From Xylanibacter ruminicola (lineage in GTDB: Bacteria > Bacteroidota > Bacteroidia > Bacteroidales > Bacteroidaceae), in assembly GCA_015060625.1 (NCBI GenBank), contig SUYC01000013.1, positions 45,446-109,445 on the forward strand: DNA of 64,000 nucleotides, in the 5' to 3' direction. The notes beneath the pieces were generated by a model. It saw nothing but the letters and a program-made list of their open reading frames with translations, ran no database searches and had not been told where the DNA came from. Below, piece by piece: positions 8,863-18,219 of this stretch. A program made the position numbers and the translations under genes. Each line of letters begins with the position of its first letter. Within the stretch, counting starts at the first letter, position 1.

Positions 8863-9877
8863 ACATTTAGCCGGCCTTTGCCATGTGGCCCTTTGGGCAT
8901 TTCTATTCCTGTCGCCTCTGACTTACTGGCGAGGCACGGGAATCAAGTTTGTACAGTACCTGATGTACTGCATGCAACCAGCCATGCTGATGCTAGTGTT
9001 CTATCTGAACTATCTGTATCTGGCTCCCAAACTCTTCGTGGCGGGCAGGCATCGCTACGACCTGCTCATCAATCTGGTGCTGATTACCGCCCTGGGGCTC
9101 TTCCTGCACTACTGGAACGACTACACCAACGAGTTGTACGGAGTACATCAACGCTTTGATGATGCGATTAACGACGTAACCAACATCTTGCGCGACTGTC
9201 TGAACCTGGCTATCTTTGCCGGTGGTTCTACCGCATTGGCATTGGCACGCAAATGGGTAACAACCGAACAGAAGCTGCAGGAGTCGGAGGCTGCTCGCGC
9301 TCAAAGCGAACTGAAAAACCTGCGCTCGCAGATTAACCCCCACTTCCTGCTAAACACGCTGAACAATATCTATGCGCTGACAGCCATCGACCATACACGC
9401 GCTCAGAATGCCATACAGCAGCTCTCGAAAATGCTACGACATCTGCTATACGACAACCAGGAACGCGAGGTTACACTGGCAGATGAAATGCAGTTTATCG
9501 AGAACTACATTGCCTTGATGAAGATCCGCTTGTCGCAGAACGTCGATGTCACATTCCATCGACAGGTGGCCTTGCCTGGTATTAAGGTGGCACCACTCAT
9601 CTTCATCTCGCTGATTGAGAATGCCTTTAAACATGGCGTGAGTCCTGTTGAACCCAGTTTTGTGCATATCAGCATAACCGCAACAGAACACGACATCACC
9701 TGCCAGATTGAGAACTCGAACCATCCCAAATCGAACGACGATCGCAGCGGTCATGGCATCGGTCTCAGTCAGGTGCAGCGACGTTTAGAATTGTCCTATC
9801 CCGGACGTTATATCTGGGAAAAGGGCACTAATAAAGAAGGAAATATTTACACATCAACAATACATATCCACTTATGA
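8855..9877 (+). CDS. LytS-type sensor histidine kinase
   Basis: This 340-residue kinase has four hydrophobic segments in the first 130 residues, a short coiled coil, then the His_kinase domain with LRSQINPHFLLNTLNN (phospho-acceptor H163) and an ATPase domain (SLIENAFKHGV, GHGIGLSQVQRRLE). It has no large extracytoplasmic sensor, so it may sense the membrane or the adjacent transporter. The response-regulator gene overlaps its stop by 4 bp (ATGA). Lying in the exporter operon, it probably controls that operon; the signal is unknown. Confidence 0.93.
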   Translation: MNKHLAGLCHVALWAFLFLSPLTYWRGTGIKFVQYLMYCMQPAMLMLVFYLNYLYLAPKLFVAGRHRYDLLINLVLITALGLFLHYWNDYTNELYGVHQRFDDAINDVTNILRDCLNLAIFAGGSTALALARKWVTTEQKLQESEAARAQSELKNLRSQINPHFLLNTLNNIYALTAIDHTRAQNAIQQLSKMLRHLLYDNQEREVTLADEMQFIENYIALMKIRLSQNVDVTFHRQVALPGIKVAPLIFISLIENAFKHGVSPVEPSFVHISITATEHDITCQIENSNHPKSNDDRSGHGIGLSQVQRRLELSYPGRYIWEKGTNKEGNIYTSTIHIHL

Positions 9878-10584
9878 TTATCACTTGTGCTATCATCGAC
9901 GACGAGCCTCTGGCAGCAGGACTGCTTGAGAGCTACGCCAAAAAGACTCCTTATCTGAGTCTGCAGGGAACTTACAACAGTGCCGTACAGGCCATGAAAG
10001 ACCTTCGTGAAAATCCCGTACAGCTATTATTCTTAGACATTCAGATGCCTGAACTGTCAGGCATCGAGTTTGCCAAAATTTTACCAAAAGACACAAAGGT
10101 GATTTTTACCACCGCATTCCCTCAGTATGCTATCGAGGGCTTTAAAGTAAACGGCTTGGATTATCTGCTGAAGCCCATCTCGTATGACGACTTCATTAAG
10201 GCTACCGACAAAGCCATTGAATGGTTTACCGTTTCCTTACGACAGGACGTGTATCGCCGCGACCGTTTTATGTTCGTGAAGAGCGACTACAAACTGCAGC
10301 GCGTTAACCTCGACGACATCCTGTATATCGAGGGACTGAAAGACTACGTACGCTTCTACCTGAAAAACGGCGATAAGATTATGTCGCTGATGTCGATGAA
10401 GAAACTGGAGGAATATCTGCCCAAACCAGAGTTCCTGCGCACCCACCGTTCGTTTATCGTACACATGAAGAAAACGCCAATGGTAGATAAATTCCGCATT
10501 GTGTTCGACGACGTGATGATTCCTATCTCCGACAACTATAAGGAAGAGGTTCAAAGGTACTTCGACGAGCATACGCTGGTGTAA
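9874..10584 (+). CDS. LytTR-family response regulator
   Basis: This 236-residue protein has a receiver domain with acidic pair D9/D10, phospho-acceptor D55 (LLFLDIQMPELSG) and conserved K100 (YLLKPIS). A LytTR DNA-binding domain follows from about residue 130 (FVKSDYKLQRVNLDDILYIE, and the FLRTHRSFIVH motif). It is the cognate regulator of the overlapping LytS-type kinase and last gene of the exporter operon. LytTR proteins bind direct repeats; no clear pair was identified near the promoter at 4200. Confidence 0.93.
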   Translation: MIITCAIIDDEPLAAGLLESYAKKTPYLSLQGTYNSAVQAMKDLRENPVQLLFLDIQMPELSGIEFAKILPKDTKVIFTTAFPQYAIEGFKVNGLDYLLKPISYDDFIKATDKAIEWFTVSLRQDVYRRDRFMFVKSDYKLQRVNLDDILYIEGLKDYVRFYLKNGDKIMSLMSMKKLEEYLPKPEFLRTHRSFIVHMKKTPMVDKFRIVFDDVMIPISDNYKEEVQRYFDEHTLV

Positions 10585-10604
10585 GATTGCAAACTGCGTT
10601 TTAC

Positions 10605-10707
10605 AAAAGGTAAAAAAGTAAAAGGGTAGAAAAGTAAAAAAGTGATAAAATAGGAATTCATTAGTAACTTTTACCTTTTTACTTCTTTACCTTTTTACTT
10701 TTTTTTG
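10605..10707 (+). repeat. Long A/T-rich inverted repeat between the exporter operon and fba
   Basis: The left arm (10605-10643) is built of AAAAGGTAAAAAAGTAAA-like units and the right arm (10667-10707) of ACTTTTACCTTTTTACTT-like units. They pair imperfectly over about 38 bp with a 23-nt loop. The transcript could fold into a long hairpin ending in a U-run, so it may terminate the upstream operon. The right arm runs straight into the fba promoter. Confidence 0.65.
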
Positions 10708-10715
10708 TAACTTTG
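10708..10715 (+). promoter_or_regulatory. fba promoter -7 element
   Basis: TAACTTTG at 10708-10715, 43 bp before the ATG at 10759. The -33 match is only TTTA at 10686-10689. The element directly abuts the T-rich arm of the inverted repeat. Confidence 0.6.
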
Positions 10716-10758
10716 CAGGCGTTAAAGCGACAATTATTCATTTAAATTTAAAGATATT

Positions 10759-11760
10759 ATGGTTAATTACAAGGATTTAGGACTCGTGAATACTCGCGAG
10801 ATGTTCAAGAAGGCTGTAGCTGGTGGCTATGCTATCCCCGCTTTCAACTTCAACACAATGGAGCAGATGCAGGCTATCGTACAGGCTGCCGTTGAGACAA
10901 AGTCACCTGTTATCATGCAGGTTTCAAAGGGTGCTCGTAACTATGCTAACGCTACAATCCTGCGTTACATGGCTGAGGGTGCAGTAGCCTATGCCAAGGA
11001 GTTGGGTTGCGAGAAGCCTGAGATCGTTCTCCACCTCGACCATGGTGACAGCTTCGAGCTCTGTAAGGACTGTATCGATATGGGATTCTCAAGCGTTATG
11101 ATCGACGGTTCTTCACTGCCTTACGAGGATAACATCGCCCTGACAAAGAAGGTTGTTGAGTACGCTCATCAGTTCGACGTAACTGTAGAGGCTGAGCTCG
11201 GCGTTCTCGCTGGTGTTGAGGATGAGGTAGTAGCTGAGGAGAGCCACTACACAAAGCCTGAGGAGGTTATCGACTTCGCTACACGTACAGGTTGCGACTC
11301 ACTGGCTATCTCTATCGGTACTTCACACGGTGCTTACAAGTTCAAGCCTGAGCAGTGCACACGTGACCCCAAGACTGGCAAGCTCGTTCCTCCCCCACTC
11401 GCATTCGACGTTCTGCACGAGATCGAGAAGAAACTTCCTGGATTCCCCATCGTTCTCCACGGTTCTTCTTCAGTTCCTCAGGACGAGGTTGACACTATCA
11501 ACAAGTACGGTGGTAACCTGCCCGACGCTGTAGGTATCCCCGAGGAGCAGCTCCGCGAGGCTTCTAAGAGCGCTGTTTGCAAGATCAACATCGACTCTGA
11601 CTCTCGTCTGGCTATGACTGCTGCTATCCGTAAGTACCTGGCTGAGCACCCAGATCACTTCGATCCTCGCCAGTACCTGAAGCCCGCTCGTGAGAACATG
11701 AAGAAGATGTACATCCACAAGATTGTGAACGTACTCGGTTCAGACGGCAAGCTCGGATAA
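10759..11760 (+). CDS. fba: Class II fructose-bisphosphate aldolase
   Basis: This 333-residue cytosolic enzyme cleaves fructose-1,6-bisphosphate to glyceraldehyde-3-phosphate and dihydroxyacetone phosphate in glycolysis. Family marks are AIPAFNFNTMEQ near the N-terminus, the metal-site motif LHLDHGD (H92, D94, H95), EAELGVLAGVEDEV, SIGTSHGAYKF and VLHGSSSVP, which carry the remaining zinc and phosphate ligands of class II aldolases. Synonymous codon choice is noticeably narrow, as expected of a highly expressed gene. It is a monocistronic housekeeping gene with its own promoter and terminator, between the exporter operon and the xylan-type locus. Confidence 0.95.
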   Translation: MVNYKDLGLVNTREMFKKAVAGGYAIPAFNFNTMEQMQAIVQAAVETKSPVIMQVSKGARNYANATILRYMAEGAVAYAKELGCEKPEIVLHLDHGDSFELCKDCIDMGFSSVMIDGSSLPYEDNIALTKKVVEYAHQFDVTVEAELGVLAGVEDEVVAEESHYTKPEEVIDFATRTGCDSLAISIGTSHGAYKFKPEQCTRDPKTGKLVPPPLAFDVLHEIEKKLPGFPIVLHGSSSVPQDEVDTINKYGGNLPDAVGIPEEQLREASKSAVCKINIDSDSRLAMTAAIRKYLAEHPDHFDPRQYLKPARENMKKMYIHKIVNVLGSDGKLG

Positions 11761-11785
11761 TCCAAGCATCACATCATAAAAAAAG

Positions 11786-11816
11786 TCCGAAAGTATCACG
11801 CTTTCGGATTTTTTTT
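11786..11816 (+). terminator. Rho-independent terminator of fba
   Basis: TCCGAAAG (11786-11793), a 7-nt loop, CTTTCGGA (11801-11808), then eight T. The next promoter's -7 begins two bases after the T-run. Confidence 0.9.
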
Positions 11817-11817
11817 G

Positions 11818-11825
11818 TATATTTG
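11818..11825 (+). promoter_or_regulatory. -7 element before the GH43/TrmO/HTCS genes
   Basis: TATATTTG at 11818-11825, 34 bp before the ATG at 11859. There is no good -33 match, because that position lies within the fba terminator stem-loop. Confidence 0.6.
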
Positions 11826-11858
11826 CAGCCTGATAATAAACCTAACAATACGAACAAG

Positions 11859-13523
11859 ATGAAGACGAATGTTCTTAAACTCAGTTTAGCAGCTGTTTGT
11901 TGCATGGGACTGGCTGCATCGTGCACCCAAAAGGCAGCAGTAGTAGAAAGTCAGGAACTCACAACACTTAACACCGTTGGTAACCCCTATCTGCCCTTGT
12001 GGGAGCATATCCCCGATGGCGAGCCCTATGTGTTCGACGACCCTGATAATCCAGGCAAGCAGCGTGTGTATATCTATGGTTCGCACGACAATCTGAAAGA
12101 TGCCTATTGTGGTCGCGACCAAGTGGTATGGTCGGCTCCTACCGACAATTTGAGTCATTGGCGTTACGACGGCATTATTCTCACCGTCAACAGAAATGCC
12201 CGAGGCGAAGTTTTCGACTCGGCAGGCACTGCCGATGTGCTGTATGCACCCGATATCACATTTGTTACTGATACCACTGGCAAAAAAACGTATTATCTGT
12301 TCCCCAACGACCAGACAGGCTATCGCAATGCGCTGATTGCCAAGAGCGACCGTCCCGACGGACCATTCACTGTTTGCAACTGGAGCGCCAAGAATCCCAA
12401 CCAGGTTGAGGGTATCTATGGTTTCGACCCCGCCGTGTTTGTAGATGACGATGGACGTGTTTATGGCTACTGGGGCTTTGAGCATTCCTACGCAGCCGAG
12501 ATTGATCCTGCCACGATGTGTACCGTTAAACCTGGCACGGAGATGATTGATGGTATGGTCTCGGGCCGCAACGAAGAGGGTATCTTCAGTTTCTTCGAGG
12601 CATCAAGCATCCGTAAGATCAAGGATAAGTATGTGTTTATCTACAGTCGCTTTACCAAGGATGGTGAGTTTGGACTACCCACCAGCAACTATAATTTGGC
12701 CTATGCCTATAGCGACAAGCCACTGGGTCCCTGGACCTATGGTGGTACCATTATCGATGCGCGTGGTCGCGAGATTAACGAAAAAGGCGACACCATAGCA
12801 TCGGCTGTTCCAGATGGCAACACCCATGGCAGTATCTGCGAGATTAACGGACAGTGGTATGTGTTCTATCACCGCCAAACAGGCACCAACGAGTATGCAC
12901 GCCAAGCCATGGTGGCTCCTATCCAAGTGACAGTAGAGGAAGGCGAAGGTGGCAAAGTAGAGATTACCGAAGGCGAATATAATTCAGAGGGCTTTGCACT
13001 CGATGGTTTGAATCCATTCGAGCGTCACTCAGCCGGTATCGCTTGCTGGCTCACTGGTCCTACTCCTGCCGTTCACGAGTGGCCCAACAACAAGTTCTCG
13101 GGCTCGTATGTCGAGGCTTCGTATGGTAACGATAAGAACTTCGACAATCCTTATGCCCTGGCCTGCAATACCAACCGTGTGGTTAACAATACCGATGGTT
13201 CTATCGTTGGCTATAAGTACTTTAACCTCAACGAGAGCAAAGGTAAACAGAATCTGAAGTTGTCGCTGAATCTCATCCCTGCAGGTGTCGATGGTACCAT
13301 CCAGCTGATGCTCGATCGTCCTTGGACATCGCAAAAGGGCAAGCTCCTTGCCAGTTTCGAACTGAAGGCCGACATGCCTCAGGAGGCAACCGAAGCTGTT
13401 TTCGACGTGCCTGAGCTGGCCAAGCTTTCAGGCAAGCACGCCATCTACTTTGTGTTTAAGTCGAATACCAAGCAGAAGTCGTTGTGCACCCTGTTGGATT
13501 TCGCATTTCAATACTCAGAGTAA
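11859..13523 (+). CDS. GH43 glycosidase lipoprotein with a C-terminal beta-sandwich
   Basis: This protein of about 554 residues has a lipoprotein signal (LAASC, C22), so it is probably membrane anchored. The five-bladed propeller of glycoside hydrolase family 43 fills residues 40-375. The usual catalytic trio is visible: an early Asp in EPYVFDDPDN, GFDPAVFVDDDG and FFEASSIRKI. A C-terminal region (about 385-554) looks like a CBM6-type beta-sandwich. GH43 enzymes act mostly on arabinose or xylose linkages; the neighbouring GH115 suggests xylan side chains. ATG 11859 is chosen over an in-frame TTG inside the promoter. TrmO follows after 3 bp. Confidence 0.85.
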   Translation: MKTNVLKLSLAAVCCMGLAASCTQKAAVVESQELTTLNTVGNPYLPLWEHIPDGEPYVFDDPDNPGKQRVYIYGSHDNLKDAYCGRDQVVWSAPTDNLSHWRYDGIILTVNRNARGEVFDSAGTADVLYAPDITFVTDTTGKKTYYLFPNDQTGYRNALIAKSDRPDGPFTVCNWSAKNPNQVEGIYGFDPAVFVDDDGRVYGYWGFEHSYAAEIDPATMCTVKPGTEMIDGMVSGRNEEGIFSFFEASSIRKIKDKYVFIYSRFTKDGEFGLPTSNYNLAYAYSDKPLGPWTYGGTIIDARGREINEKGDTIASAVPDGNTHGSICEINGQWYVFYHRQTGTNEYARQAMVAPIQVTVEEGEGGKVEITEGEYNSEGFALDGLNPFERHSAGIACWLTGPTPAVHEWPNNKFSGSYVEASYGNDKNFDNPYALACNTNRVVNNTDGSIVGYKYFNLNESKGKQNLKLSLNLIPAGVDGTIQLMLDRPWTSQKGKLLASFELKADMPQEATEAVFDVPELAKLSGKHAIYFVFKSNTKQKSLCTLLDFAFQYSE

Positions 13524-13526
13524 CAC

Positions 13527-14204
13527 ATGGAGATACAACCCATAGCATGGTTTGAATCACCATTCCCCACAAAGTTTGGTATTCCTCGTCAGAGCGGGTT
13601 GGTGCCCGACCTGACGGGGCGTATCGTGTTTGCACCAGAGTATCGACAGATGGAGGCCGTTCGCGGACTTGAAGCCTTCGATTACCTGTGGATTATCTGG
13701 GAGTTCTCAGCCAATCGCGATGCCGAAAAGAGCTTGACTGTTCGTCCGCCCCGTTTAGGCGGCAACCAGCGTATGGGTGTGTTTGCCACCCGTTCACCCT
13801 TCCGTCCTAACAATCTCGGACTGTCGTGTGCCCGTATCGACCGCATCGAGCACGATGCCAAACTCGGCCCTGTCATCTACGTTAAAGGTGCCGACTTGAT
13901 GCACCACACCCCTATCTACGACATCAAGCCCTATGTGGCCTATGCTGATGCCCACCCCGAAGCCCGCAGCGGCTTTGTGGACAACACCGAGTGGGAGCCC
14001 TTGAAAGTGGAACTACCGCCCGAACTGGCAACAAAAGTTCCTGAAGAAGAGAGAGCGTCGCTCATCGCCACCCTTGAACAAGACCCACGTCCACGCTATC
14101 ATAACGATCCCAACCGCATCTACGGCATGCCGTTTCTCCATCTCGACATCCGTTTCAAAGTGGCTAACAATATCCTGACGGTGGTAGAAGTGATCACGAA
14201 TTAG
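13527..14204 (+). CDS. trmO: TrmO, tRNA t6A37 N6-methyltransferase
   Basis: This 225-residue cytosolic enzyme of the TrmO/YaeB (UPF0066) family methylates N6-threonylcarbamoyladenosine at tRNA position 37 using S-adenosylmethionine. The family marks are IAWFESPFPTKFGIPRQSGL at the N-terminus, FDYLWIIWEF, the R-x-PFRPN-type loop ATRSPFRPNNLGLS, and HHTPIYDIKPYVAYAD. The length is normal for the family. It is an unexpected passenger, lying 3 bp after the GH43 gene and 27 bp before the HTCS, apparently cotranscribed with both. Confidence 0.92.
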   Translation: MEIQPIAWFESPFPTKFGIPRQSGLVPDLTGRIVFAPEYRQMEAVRGLEAFDYLWIIWEFSANRDAEKSLTVRPPRLGGNQRMGVFATRSPFRPNNLGLSCARIDRIEHDAKLGPVIYVKGADLMHHTPIYDIKPYVAYADAHPEARSGFVDNTEWEPLKVELPPELATKVPEEERASLIATLEQDPRPRYHNDPNRIYGMPFLHLDIRFKVANNILTVVEVITN

Positions 14205-14231
14205 CCTTACTATTTGCTAACAAAAACATTT

Positions 14232-17200
14232 ATGAAACAACTATTACTCTCATTACTATTAGCGATTATTACATTAACAACCTACGGACAAACGGGGTTC
14301 TTTTTCCCATCAGACCGTTTCTCGAGCGGACTCATTAATGATATATGCCAAGATAAATATGGGTATATATGGATAGCCACAGAGAACGGACTCAACAAGT
14401 TTGACGGCTACCGCTTTACTACCTATCTTTCACACCCTGACGACTCTACGACTTTAGGCAGCAACATCGTAACAAAGCTTTATTGCGACAAGAAAGGCCA
14501 ATTGTGGGTAGGAACGAGAATCGGCTTGTCAAGATATGACTATACGAGCGACAGTTTTATAAATTATGCCTTCGATACAAAAATCAAGCCACGTGTTATT
14601 ACCTTCTTAGAACGAAAAAACGGTGAATTTCTGGTTGGGACCTCAGGAAGAGGTTTATTCAGATTAGCAGGAAATACGTTTCAGAAGGTTCCCGATGGCT
14701 ATACCACAAAATCAGGAAACTGGTATTTCAATCAGATGATGGAGGATCAAAAGGGACAGTTTTGGAAATGCGGCTATGGTGAAGAAATCACCATGAAAGA
14801 CAACAAGGAGGTTCATCAATTTTTCATCAACCAAGGCATCGTGGCGCGATTTGCCGAAATTGACGGCGACATTCTCATCATCTGCCAGCATGGCATCAGC
14901 CGTTATCACCAAGGCAAAATCACCAAAGCAGATATAGACATATCAGCTCTTGGAGGTGACAATGTGGTCATCAGCAGTGCTTACCAAAGCAAACAAGGCG
15001 ATATTTATATAGGTACGCGAGGGGATGGTCTTTTCGTATTGAAGAAGGGCTGTCAAAAAGTAGAACGGATAGAATGTCAACTAAGTGGTCTGGACTTGAA
15101 CACGGCCAAGATATGGTCCATCAGCGAAGACCAACTGGGCAACATCTGGCTAGGATGCCAATCAAAAGGACTGGTGATGATTCCCAAAATTCAGCCTCTG
15201 TTCTCATCATGGAGTTTCGCATCACAGGGCTATCGCCTTAGTTCAACAATCACCTCTATATGTAAAGGCGACCACGGCATCATCTGGACCATCGTGCAAG
15301 GTAATGGCGTATATGGTTTTGATCAGCGTGGACATATAGTAGCACATCCAGATTCGCCACCATCAGCAGAATTTATCTATCGCGACAAACAAGGTCGCTA
15401 CTGGATTGGCAGCGATAAGGCATTGTATGCCTATGACCCTGTGACGGGACGCTCACAACACCATATCTCTTTTGTTTGCGACAAGCTAAACGATATCACA
15501 GAGATTGGTGATGGTCGTTTGTTTATCTCAACCTATTCACGTGGTTTCTGTATTTACAATCCTAAAGATCATAGTATCAAACATTACCTTTCGACCCAGC
15601 ATAACCCGCAGAAAGGCGCATTGCATAACAACTGGATATTAGCCATGATGCCCGATAGCAAAGGCTATATATGGATGGCGACATCGGCTGGTATCACCTG
15701 TTTCGACCCGCAGAAAGATTATTTCAGACCATACGGATGGGACAACTTATTAGATGGCATGATGTGTTACTCACTCTGCGAAACGAAAAATGGCAATATC
15801 TTGATTGGTACGGATCAAGGACTATACGAATACCATCCTGGCGCACAAAAGGCAGAGCGCTTCAAATATGACGATGCCCTTACCAATAAAGTAATCGGAA
15901 AAATTGTAGAAGCCAATAATGGTGACATCTGGTGCGCCACCTCCATGGGAATATGGCATTTTGACCTACAAAGAAAAATCTTCATAGGGCACGTAAGAGG
16001 AAACGGTATTGCGACAAAAGAGTATATCAACTGTATTGGCATGCACACGAGTGACGACATGATTTATTTTGCCAATAACGATGGACTGACCGTTTTCAAC
16101 TCTACAAAAGTTACTGCTAGTTTGCAGGCCCTTCCCCCCTTGAGGCTGACAGGTTTCTTCATTGCGGGAAATGCCATCACAGAGGGACCGGTTATTGAGA
16201 CAGACACCTACGAAGTATCGTATCTCGATAATAATATCACGCTCGAATTCTCTCTGCTCGATTTTGCTAATCCTGACAATATCATCTATGAGTATAAGAT
16301 TAATGGCACCCAGTGGATACAAGAGTCGGAAGGAGAGAACAGCATTCAACTGAGTCACCTACAACCCGGCACCTATAAGATTGAAGCCAGAGCCTTATCG
16401 GCTGGCGTTTATTCATCCATCAAAACCATCACTGTGGTGGTTACGCCTCCATGGTACCAGTCAACATGGGCCTACACTCTCTACTTTTTAGCAGCTATTG
16501 CATTCATACTTGGCATCGGTTGGAGTTTACGCAGAAAAGCTCACATGAAGATGGACGAAGAAAAAATGAAATTCCTGATTAATGCCACCCACGACATCCG
16601 ATCGCCACTGACACTCATCATGGGGCCATTGGCCAAACTAAAATCGATCACCACCAATAGTGAGCAACAAGAATATATAGACACCATCGACAGAAATGCC
16701 CAACGTCTGATGTTACTCGTCAACCAGATATTGGACGAGCGACGCATTGACAAAAAACAAATGCGCATACACTGTCGAGAAACAAATCTTGTGGAGTTCA
16801 TCAGTGGCATCTGCAAACTGTACCAGTATAATGCCACCCAACGCCATATTACTTTCTTGTTTGAACACGACAAGAAACATGTCTTGGCATGGATAGATCG
16901 TATCAACTTCGATAAAGTCATCTCGAACTTGCTCTCAAATGCCTTCAAATACACCTTTGATGGCGGAGAGGTGAAGGTGATTCTCAGGGAGAGGGAAGAA
17001 GATATAGAGATTGTAGTTGCCGATTCGGGTGTAGGCATTAAGGACGAAGAAGCAGACAAATTGTTTGACCGATTCTTCCAAGGTCGCAACGCCGATGACT
17101 TAGGGATGAAAGGAACAGGCATCGGTTTGAATCTTAGTAAATCGATTACACTTATGCATGGTGGACAGATAAAAGCCATGAATCGCAAGGATGGTGTACA

Positions 17201-18089
17201 CGGAGCCTGTTTCTGTGTAACGCTACCAAAAGGTCATGCACATCTTAAACCCGATCAGATTCTTACCGATACACCTGCCCGAGAAGTTCTCTCGTCAGGT
17301 GCTTTACCAAAGACAGCATTCAAACAGTTTCACATCCTTGTTGTAGATGACGATTCAGAAATAGCAAATTACATCATCAGTGAATTGGGCAGTCACTATA
17401 AGTTCGACCATGCTCCAAATGGAAAAGAAGCACTCAAGATGCTCCTCTCACGACAATTCGACCTGGTTATCAGCGATGTCATGATGCCCGAGATGGATGG
17501 CATAACTATGCTGAAACGCATCAAAGACAACGTTCAGATTTCGCAAATACCGGTTATCATGCTCACATCAAAAGCAGAGGTTGAGCATAAACTGGAGGGT
17601 CTGAAGTCTGGAGCTGATGCTTACATTGCCAAACCATTCAATATGGAAGAGCTACATATCCAGATAGACAACCTGATAGATAACGTACGACGCCTACGTG
17701 GTAAGTTCAGCGGTGCTGCCCAACAAGAAAAACGTGTTGAAAACATTCAGATAAAAAGCAACGATGATGCCCTGATGGAGCGTGTCATGAAATGTATCAA
17801 TACCAATATGTCGGATCCCGACTTTAACATCGACGCCCTGGCAAGTGAGGTTGGTATCAGTCGTGCTCAACTTCACCGCAGAATGAAAGAGATTACAGGT
17901 ATTTCGAGTGGTAAGTTCTTGCGCAACCTGCGAATGGACCAAGCAGCACGACTACTACGCGAGGGCAAGGTTAACATCGCTCAAGTGGCAGACAAAGTGG
18001 GATATGCTGACCAAGCACATTTCTCAACCGCATTTAAGACACATTTTGGCATGTCGCCCTCGGAATATGTAGATCAGGAAAACGCCTAA
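14232..18089 (+). CDS. Hybrid two-component system regulator (HTCS) of the xylan-type locus
   Basis: This protein of about 1285 residues has a signal peptide, a periplasmic two-propeller sensor of Reg_prop repeats (DKYGYIWIATENGLNKFDGY and many similar), a Y_Y_Y domain, and a membrane helix near 746-766. The cytoplasmic part has a kinase with H-box NATHDIRSPLTLI (His about 786; Asp follows His where Glu is usual) and an ATPase domain (SNLLSNAFKYTFDGG, DSGVGI, GTGIGLNLS). It ends with a receiver (LVISDVMMPEMDG, Asp about 1081) and an AraC-type HTH. HTCS proteins bind an oligosaccharide from the target glycan and activate the adjacent PUL, here SusC/SusD/GH115. ATG 14232 is chosen over an upstream TTG. 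Confidence 0.94.
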   Translation: MKQLLLSLLLAIITLTTYGQTGFFFPSDRFSSGLINDICQDKYGYIWIATENGLNKFDGYRFTTYLSHPDDSTTLGSNIVTKLYCDKKGQLWVGTRIGLSRYDYTSDSFINYAFDTKIKPRVITFLERKNGEFLVGTSGRGLFRLAGNTFQKVPDGYTTKSGNWYFNQMMEDQKGQFWKCGYGEEITMKDNKEVHQFFINQGIVARFAEIDGDILIICQHGISRYHQGKITKADIDISALGGDNVVISSAYQSKQGDIYIGTRGDGLFVLKKGCQKVERIECQLSGLDLNTAKIWSISEDQLGNIWLGCQSKGLVMIPKIQPLFSSWSFASQGYRLSSTITSICKGDHGIIWTIVQGNGVYGFDQRGHIVAHPDSPPSAEFIYRDKQGRYWIGSDKALYAYDPVTGRSQHHISFVCDKLNDITEIGDGRLFISTYSRGFCIYNPKDHSIKHYLSTQHNPQKGALHNNWILAMMPDSKGYIWMATSAGITCFDPQKDYFRPYGWDNLLDGMMCYSLCETKNGNILIGTDQGLYEYHPGAQKAERFKYDDALTNKVIGKIVEANNGDIWCATSMGIWHFDLQRKIFIGHVRGNGIATKEYINCIGMHTSDDMIYFANNDGLTVFNSTKVTASLQALPPLRLTGFFIAGNAITEGPVIETDTYEVSYLDNNITLEFSLLDFANPDNIIYEYKINGTQWIQESEGENSIQLSHLQPGTYKIEARALSAGVYSSIKTITVVVTPPWYQSTWAYTLYFLAAIAFILGIGWSLRRKAHMKMDEEKMKFLINATHDIRSPLTLIMGPLAKLKSITTNSEQQEYIDTIDRNAQRLMLLVNQILDERRIDKKQMRIHCRETNLVEFISGICKLYQYNATQRHITFLFEHDKKHVLAWIDRINFDKVISNLLSNAFKYTFDGGEVKVILREREEDIEIVVADSGVGIKDEEADKLFDRFFQGRNADDLGMKGTGIGLNLSKSITLMHGGQIKAMNRKDGVHGACFCVTLPKGHAHLKPDQILTDTPAREVLSSGALPKTAFKQFHILVVDDDSEIANYIISELGSHYKFDHAPNGKEALKMLLSRQFDLVISDVMMPEMDGITMLKRIKDNVQISQIPVIMLTSKAEVEHKLEGLKSGADAYIAKPFNMEELHIQIDNLIDNVRRLRGKFSGAAQQEKRVENIQIKSNDDALMERVMKCINTNMSDPDFNIDALASEVGISRAQLHRRMKEITGISSGKFLRNLRMDQAARLLREGKVNIAQVADKVGYADQAHFSTAFKTHFGMSPSEYVDQENA

Positions 18090-18110
18090 TCAATAAGGCT
18101 ATCAGGGATA

Positions 18111-18157
18111 TTGTTTCGACATTTTGCGTTTTTGTTGCAAAATGTCGAAACAATTTT
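18111..18157 (+). terminator. Perfect 17-bp inverted repeat and T-rich tail after the HTCS
   Basis: TTGTTTCGACATTTTGC (18111-18127) and its exact reverse complement (18137-18153) flank a 9-nt loop and are followed by TTTTATTT. The structure fits a strong terminator. It also contains TTGCAA and TCGAA motifs that recur downstream, so an operator role is possible. Confidence 0.75.
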
Positions 18158-18219
18158 ATTTGCAAGATAATCGAAGAGCTATGAAACATTTTTCTTGCAA
18201 CAAAAACCATATTTTAGCA

